NCBI GenBank assembly: GCA_027579435.1
Contig: JANBPK010001022.1
Location: forward strand, 1-21,744
Direction: 5' to 3'
Length of the DNA stretch: 21,744 nt
Origin: Candolleomyces eurysporus
Taxonomy: Eukaryota > Basidiomycota > Agaricomycetes > Agaricales > Psathyrellaceae
A program made the position numbers and the translations under genes. The notes below the pieces were generated by a model, which was not told where the DNA came from, searched no databases, and worked only from the letters and a program-made list of their open reading frames with translations. This document shows, one piece after another, positions 16,381 to 21,744 of the stretch; positions within the stretch are counted from its first letter, which is position 1; every line of letters begins with the position of its first letter.

Positions 16381-17343
16381 CCTCTGATCCTGTTCCTTAG
16401 ACTACCTGGATGTAGTCGGTACTTATGGTCTATTGCTCGACTACGTTTTCTGTGGATGCTACCTGTAAATCGGCAAGCCATATCTCCCGCGCCGGAACCC
16501 TGGACGAGATCTCTTGCACAGGCCATACCTCGAATACTTTTTCAAATCTCAGTCTTGGACAAAAACCAAATTTGTAGACAAAGTGAGTTCGAAATGGATG
16601 TCATCAAGTACGTAGAGTGATTACATAGCAAGAGGAACCAACAGGTATCATAGCCCCAAGTTCCCCAGTCGCAGCTCTGAGCTTGCCAATGGGGCTCATC
16701 CAAACCAGTACGAGGGGCGAGGTAAGAGGACGTCAGCATGCAGAACCGCTGTTACCTTATCACTGGGACGCACCTCTCTACCCTCCCAGAGTCATAGCCG
16801 TCCCTCAGCCAAACTACGGCAGACCGGGTGGTGAAGCTCTGAATTGATCTTAGGGGCTTCGGGGATCCTTGTCCATCTCGCGTTGCCGTACTACCCTCCT
16901 CTGAAGAATAACCATCCTGGAAAGATTGAGAAAACCAACAATTAGGGAGCAGACGAAACGCAATCAGGAAATACGAGGAGAAAGGACAGTGGGGTACGGG
17001 AAAGAGATGTCGAAAGGAGGCTCGAGACTCGGAGATGCAACCTAGTAGATAATTAATAAAGCTGTATCTACTAGTAAGTAAAACCCTAAAGGAGAGAAAA
17101 AAATAAACGAAAGCATCCTCAGATAGATAGGAGAGATCTGAGGGGCGACTAACTAAGGCGAGCGAGATTATATAGTAGGCGATCGGCTGACAGACAAATC
17201 TAGAGTATATGTACCGAGTCCGATGTGAAACGAGAATAGGAGATTAGAGTCAATGAGAGCATCAAATAAGGAATAATAAGAATAATAGTTTAGTAGAGAA
17301 AGAAAAGATAATAGTATACTTAGCAAGAGGATCGTATTCACGC
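16381..17343. other. 3' intergenic region between convergent genes
   Basis: This 960-bp region lies between the stops of the plus-strand F-box gene and the minus-strand protease. It becomes A/T-rich from about 16930 to 17340, as expected for 3' untranslated sequence, and contains a 10-bp hairpin (17042-17074). Two short minus-strand open frames (16278-16526 and 16542-16739) lack any motif I recognise and are not called as genes. Confidence 0.6.
17042..17074. repeat. 10-bp inverted repeat, possible 3'-end hairpin
   Basis: CTAGTAGATA at 17042-17051 and its exact inverse TATCTACTAG at 17065-17074 flank a 13-base A/T-rich loop. The position, about 270 bp beyond the protease stop, would suit RNA structure in a 3' untranslated region, but this is speculative. 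Confidence 0.5.
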
Positions 17344-19431
17344 TTAGTAGAAGCTTTCGCGGTTAAAGTCGGCGTTGGGATACTTGAGTCTGATCTGCTC
17401 GATGGCCCACCAGGCAGGAGTGGCGAACGTAACGCGGCTGCTGAGGCCTTTGGGCATGCCGGAGTGGACAATAGCGAGCATACGACCGTGGCCAGTGAAG
17501 ATAAGGGATCCGGAGTCGCCCTTGGCTGAGAAGTTGCCGGACGTCTGGCTGTAGTTGTAGACTGCGACTTCGATAGACTCCTTACCAAACTCGTCGCACA
17601 GATAAGCTTCCGATCCGGAGTAACGCCCCACGGTAAAGTCGGTGCTGTTCCCATCTTTGCCGACGATGTAGACGGGATCTCCATCCTCGTCGTAGCAGTC
17701 GGGAGTAGCCAGGAGCTCGCGCGTGACAACGCCTCGGATCCTGAGCAGGCCATTGGCGGGGAACCCGATTCCGGAGGGATTCGTGTTGTTTGGCCAGAAC
17801 ATAGTCTTGAGTTCGTAGGACGTAAGCTTGTTTCCTGAAGGTTATTTTTATTAGATGGCATAGACATTTATAGAGATGACACAAAACGCACCGAGTTGGA
17901 CGACGTTGCCCTGGAAGCTTTCCTTGAACTTGGCCGGCTCAAGCTCGAAAGTGGCGATATCCCTGGTGTAACGGCGTTCGTCGAGGCCGATGGCGATCTT
18001 GGGTGCCCAATCAACACAGCCGATGGTTCGGCGGACGATATCGAGCCACTGACCGTTGAGCTCCTTGAAGAACGCCTGGAGCTTGGCGTTGTTCTTGTTC
18101 ACCTTCTTCAACCGAGTCTTCTTGTCCTCCAAGGCCTCATCGTCTGGTCCACGTCGTCGCTCCTCGGTTTAGCCTTCAACTCCACGATGAGCTCGGTCAA
18201 GCGGACAGCCTCAGCGACGTTCTTGGCAACCAAGTCTCTGGTCTCGGTAAGGATCCGCTGAAAGCGACGGATGCCGCAGACTCGAACGTATTGCTTAGGT
18301 GCGCCAGAGCCCTTGAACTCGTAGTCCACCGTCGTATCCGCGCGAAGGACATGCTTATTGCTGACGCCGAGAACCCTGGTACCGTCGTGGAAGAAGAACG
18401 AGACAGTACCCAGTGCATCCGTGTTCTCCCTCTCCTTCGTAGCGATGGGCATTCCCAGTGCGGCTGTGAGCGCGCGACGGACGTGACGGGTGGGGTTGCT
18501 TTCGTCAACGACGCGCATAAGGGGGGGACTCGTGAGCTGCTCTACGGAGCCTTCGTACCACTCCACAACAACACCCTCGATTTGGTGGTCCTCGAGAATA
18601 CTGAGAACGTCGGGCGAAGCATCACGGGCGGCCTCAGCGCTGGTGGTGGTGGGATGCGTGGCAACCCAAATGACAATGGGGCCGAGCTTCTTGTTCCCAT
18701 CCTCGTCGCAGATAGAGAAGCGAGTAGCCATGAGGGCAGAGTATTTAATGCCGCGTCTCTTGAACAACGCGATGATCTCAGGAGCGACAGTGTTCCAGAT
18801 GGGGTTGAGCGCTGTACCGAAGAGTCCTACGGCTGTCTTGACAGGGACCTGACCCCATCTTGTCCCAGGAGGATGAACCGGGAAGGGATTAGAGTCGAGA
18901 TCGGAGCGGTAAAGAAGCTCAGGAGGGTCAGGAGAGATGCCATGCCAGTAGTGGACCCGCTCGAATTCAGAGATAAGGTGGGGGGCGACGACCGTATGAG
19001 CACCCGAAGCAATATTCAGCTGAGAGGACATGGTCGGGGCATCGCCCAACGGGGGTAAGGAAGGAGGGTTAAGAGCATCGTTCTCGGTCGAGATCTTCTG
19101 GCATTCCAACATCCACCAGTTCAGCCCTAGACACAACATAGTAAGTGGGACAAACGCGAGAAGAAGCTAGGGGACTCACAGTCCAGGAGTGTGGGGTTCG
19201 CCCTCGTAATCTGGACCGTGTGTTTGACGGACTCGAAAGCGCCTACAAGGGGGACGACAAGTTACGGATAGATGTGCACAAGGACTAGTCGACTCACCAT
19301 CACCGATGAAGCCAGCTTCGGTCAGGGCCTGGTCGGTAAGTTCGACAATTTCTAAAGAGAAGGCTCGTAATTTAAACAGACAAGGGGACAGACTGGCAGC
19401 ACTCACTCTTGTCGTCTTCGTTGTCAAACAT
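17344..19431 (-). CDS. Trypsin-like serine protease (PA clan), with one apparent frameshift
   Basis: Five minus-strand exons (19431-19407, 19351-19298, 19242-19180, 19126-17892, 17834-17344) join in frame through introns of 55, 55, 53 and 57 nt, giving about 622 residues. The core matches a family common in agaricomycetes: FERVHYWHGISPDPPELLYR near the start, VVVEWYEGSVEQL mid-way, and GCVDWAPKIAIGLDERRYTR. The likely triad is H306 (SNKHVL), D437 (RDIATF) and S560 (GDSGSLIF), numbered with the frameshift corrected. No signal peptide is visible, so a cytosolic or non-classical location is likely. The three short 5' exons extend the protein by 79 residues before MSSQLNIASG at 19031, where many relatives may start. 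An in-frame ATG at 19575 would lengthen exon 1 further. Near 18130-18165 the frame shifts by one base (between KAKPRSDDVDQ and DEALEDKKTRL); no suitable intron explains it, so it is an assembly error or a real lesion. It follows the transporter gene on the same strand. Confidence 0.85.
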
Positions 19432-19732
19432 GTTCGCGCAAGTGGCAAGATAGTGCAGGAAAGCTGGTAGATGTGTATGAGACGCAAAGTGAGACGTCAA
19501 GTAGTTCAGGAAAGGCGAATAGGGGCCGTTGCTCGAACCCGTGATTCTCCCACACTTCCGTCCATGACTCTCCACACATCAAGTTATACCAAGAGTCCCA
19601 GGCAGTAAAATAGCGTCCTGGTTCCTGTTTTCGCCGTGCGTTGGATCGTTTAAATGTTTGGATTATGTACGAGATAAATTAATGTCTCTTTCCAGACCCT
19701 CCGGTTGTATTTTACCCTCTACAACACCTCTA

Positions 19733-21744
19733 CTACTTCGATCGCAACTTGAGAGAAAAATACAGACTGCAACACGCCACCATTCTCGTTAGTGAGTCCA
19801 AAATACGCAAGAAAGAAATCTCTGAGACTCACGCAATACGATAAATTACCAAGATTGAAAACACGATGCCACACCATTTTGAGTATGAGATATCTCCGAT
19901 TTCAAGGTATCGTAGGACGTCGTCACCCGAGACGGTGCAAGTTTGAGGTGTAGATGATGGGTATGCGCACGCGCNAACTACCGTTGACGATGGTGTTGCA
20001 CTTGAATGTTACCCCTCGAAGATCGGACTTCAGATAAGTGAGTTCGTGTTAGTTATTCTTACTCATGAAGAAGAATAGGGCAGCTCACGTTAGTCAGGAG
20101 CTCAAAAGCGTATTTTTGGAAATCCATAAAGTGGAAGCTGTAGTACCAGAATCTCGGTAACGACCTTGCTTTAATGCTATGATGATCGATCGTCGTGAGT
20201 GACATCGACATACGGAGAGAATTGTCGGGGATGACTTACAAATAGCCTCCGACGCTCATCCAAAAACCGTTCAAGCTATCATGAATTAAGCCGTTAGGCT
20301 CAGATATAGGAGAGTATGAATACACTCACAAAGCACAGATTGCAAGCGCAGCCACGAAGATCGGTAGCAAAGCCGCGATGACGAGTACCTGACTCTCAGC
20401 TGTGAAGAGAGCCAAAAACAAGAAACCGAGGAAACGGAAGAACGCTCCTGCATCCGGGTTCAAGCCCTGTAAATCAAGTTCCATATGTTAACTTATGGAA
20501 GGGCGAGTCCACATGAGAGGGAGAAGTAACGTACAATTGCCCAATAGCATATCACAGTGAAGAAAACGGTGCAGAGGAACAGGAATGGAATGTTCACGAG
20601 GGTGTTGGCGAGGACGAAAGGCAGCGTCGAGTACAGTCCATTCTTGGATTCTCGATAATATACTGCGCGTTCTTCGAGGACTAAGAGATAAGGTTAAATG
20701 AGTCTTTCGAGGGCACACCTGGACGCGGGTGAGAATAGGTACTCACAACCGGGAATTCCGGCCACGGACATCTTTCAAAAAATAGGCTTGTTGTCAGCTC
20801 AAGTTTCAATGAGAACCGGCAAGCATAGACTTACGAAAGCGAGAAACGCAACGCTATAAAAATGGACTGAAAGCCGGTCATTGATTATAGAGTCTGCATC
20901 CCCCAATCGGATCCATATCGTCCTATCCAAACATGCACATTAGACGGGCTTTCCGCATCGAACAGTTGACTTACGCCAACATGAAGCCCATCCCTATAGT
21001 GCGATAGAACGTTAGATTTCCATAAGATGGAATTTAGGCGACATCTGGCTCACCTCCGTACATCCCAGCACGGACTCCATACGCAAGTAAGTTTCTCGTA
21101 TAATTCTTCACACTCCTCTCTGCCAGCGTCAGCGTATTCCATAAGAGTGTACCCGCAGGTCCCGCTTTTCCAGAATCGACACTACTGGTATCCACAGCGG
21201 GGTTGGGATTGTAGTCCCCATGGAGCTGCACCCCAGTGTTTGCGACGAGGTCGGAATTCGATGCCGACGATATGCTCCATGCGGCCGATGGGGTTGAAAA
21301 CGCGTTGTGGACTCTTGGCTGGGCCTGCGAACGATAGGTAAGATAAAACTCCCGGAAGTCTTGAGCTGACGTAGACCCTTTGGTCGTAGGTTCAATGCCG
21401 GAACCGAAGTCTGTATTAAGGAAATTCATAGCATGGTCAGCTGGATTAGACTAAGAAAGATATGACGTATCGAATGTTCTCAGTCAGCATCTCGACGAAG
21501 TTTGGAAGGGGATGAATACGCACAAATCGCCCAACAGGTCTCCCCCACGCCTCGAAGAACCCACTCAACTCGCCCACACCCCCNATAGAAGCATAACCTG
21601 CCCTTCGCCAAGAGCATCACTTTCGTAAACTGAGACAAGGTATCGAGAGAAGGCTGGTGGATGCTCGCAATGACGATCATGCCTTCTGCTCGAGCCAACG
21701 TCCTGATGGACGATATAACTTCTCGGGCGGCTGTACTGTCGAGC
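19733..21744 (-). CDS. ABCG-type (white/brown complex) transporter, N-terminus beyond the right edge
   Basis: Eleven minus-strand exons in view (21744-21524, 21450-21054, 20993-20975, 20922-20835, 20771-20747, 20680-20535, 20466-20330, 20275-20240, 20176-20089, 20027-19833, 19766-19733) encode the last 460 residues. The window opens in the D-loop (LDST) just after Walker B. The H-loop histidine is in IASIHQPS, followed by FYGGVGELSGFFEAWG. The linker has NPADHAMNF. The membrane domain then follows: a segment around MYGGMGFMLATIWIRLG, FLAFMSVAGIPGFLEERAVY, LVNIPFLFLCTVFFTVICYW, ALLPIFVAALAICAFLNGFW, and a cysteine-bearing extracellular loop (SCACAYPSSTPQTCTV) before the last helix. Order is nucleotide-binding then membrane domain, as in ABCG half transporters, which act as dimers to export lipids or xenobiotics; the substrate is unknown. 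Two exons are only 19 and 25 nt. N bases at 21584 and 19975 each add one surplus base and must be dropped to keep frame. Confidence 0.92.

Noticed and set aside
16542..16739. 65-codon minus-strand open frame
   Set aside because: No motif and no splice partners; the composition fits random 3' intergenic sequence.
18077..18139. A short intron to explain the protease frame break
   Set aside because: Candidate GT-AG pairs just upstream are 37, 42 or 63 nt long; none changes the frame by the needed amount, so an indel is more likely.
18291..19058. 255-codon plus-strand open frame
   Set aside because: It is antisense to the protease body, whose conserved motifs and splice sites define the coding strand.
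1..21744. tRNA, rRNA or other structured RNA genes
   Set aside because: I looked for cloverleaf-like and ribosomal signatures on both strands and saw none.

Overview
The window looks like nuclear DNA of an agaricomycete (mushroom-type) basidiomycete. The evidence is genes broken by many introns of about 48-73 nt with GTNNGT donors, a KDZ-transposase-associated cysteine-cluster protein, lineage-typical F-box proteins and a basidiomycete-type trypsin-like protease. There is no bacterial operon architecture. Scattered N bases sit in or beside homopolymers. Two of them, inside exons, behave as one surplus base each, so some frameshifts are probably assembly errors.

Layout. (1) 1-8015 holds four intron-containing genes: a basic coiled-coil protein running off the left edge (minus), a GRP-motif basic/helical protein (plus, 2381-3171), a zinc-motif plus coiled-coil protein (minus, 3223-4678), and a protein of about 917 residues (plus, 4999-8015). 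The last has SWIM-like CxC...CxH motifs, further cysteine clusters and a C-terminal block with D, D and E residues placed as in a KDZ-like transposase. The third and fourth genes diverge from a 320-bp spacer carrying a 61-bp tandem repeat. (2) About 8040-10290 is a tandem array with a 210-bp higher-order period, built from short palindromes (GGAAGGT...ACCTTCC). A foldback, MITE-like element of about 548 bp is inserted in it. (3) 10522-16380 is an F-box neighbourhood: a 5'-truncated F-box/LRR-like paralog, an antisense decayed LRR-like pseudogene, a 158-bp MITE-like element with 25-bp terminal inverted repeats, an N-rich low-quality stretch, a small cysteine-cluster gene with a strong hairpin in its coding end, and a complete F-box protein of 582 residues. 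(4) 16381-17343 separates convergent genes. (5) 17344-21744 carries two minus-strand genes: a five-exon trypsin-like protease with one apparent frameshift, and the C-terminal two thirds of an ABCG-type transporter (11 exons in view) that enters from the right edge.

The transporter and protease look like ordinary host genes. The left 8 kb and the repeat-rich middle look like a mobile-element or accessory region. The most interesting hypothesis is that the four left-hand genes form a co-mobilised KDZ-associated module. The sequence suggests this but does not prove it.
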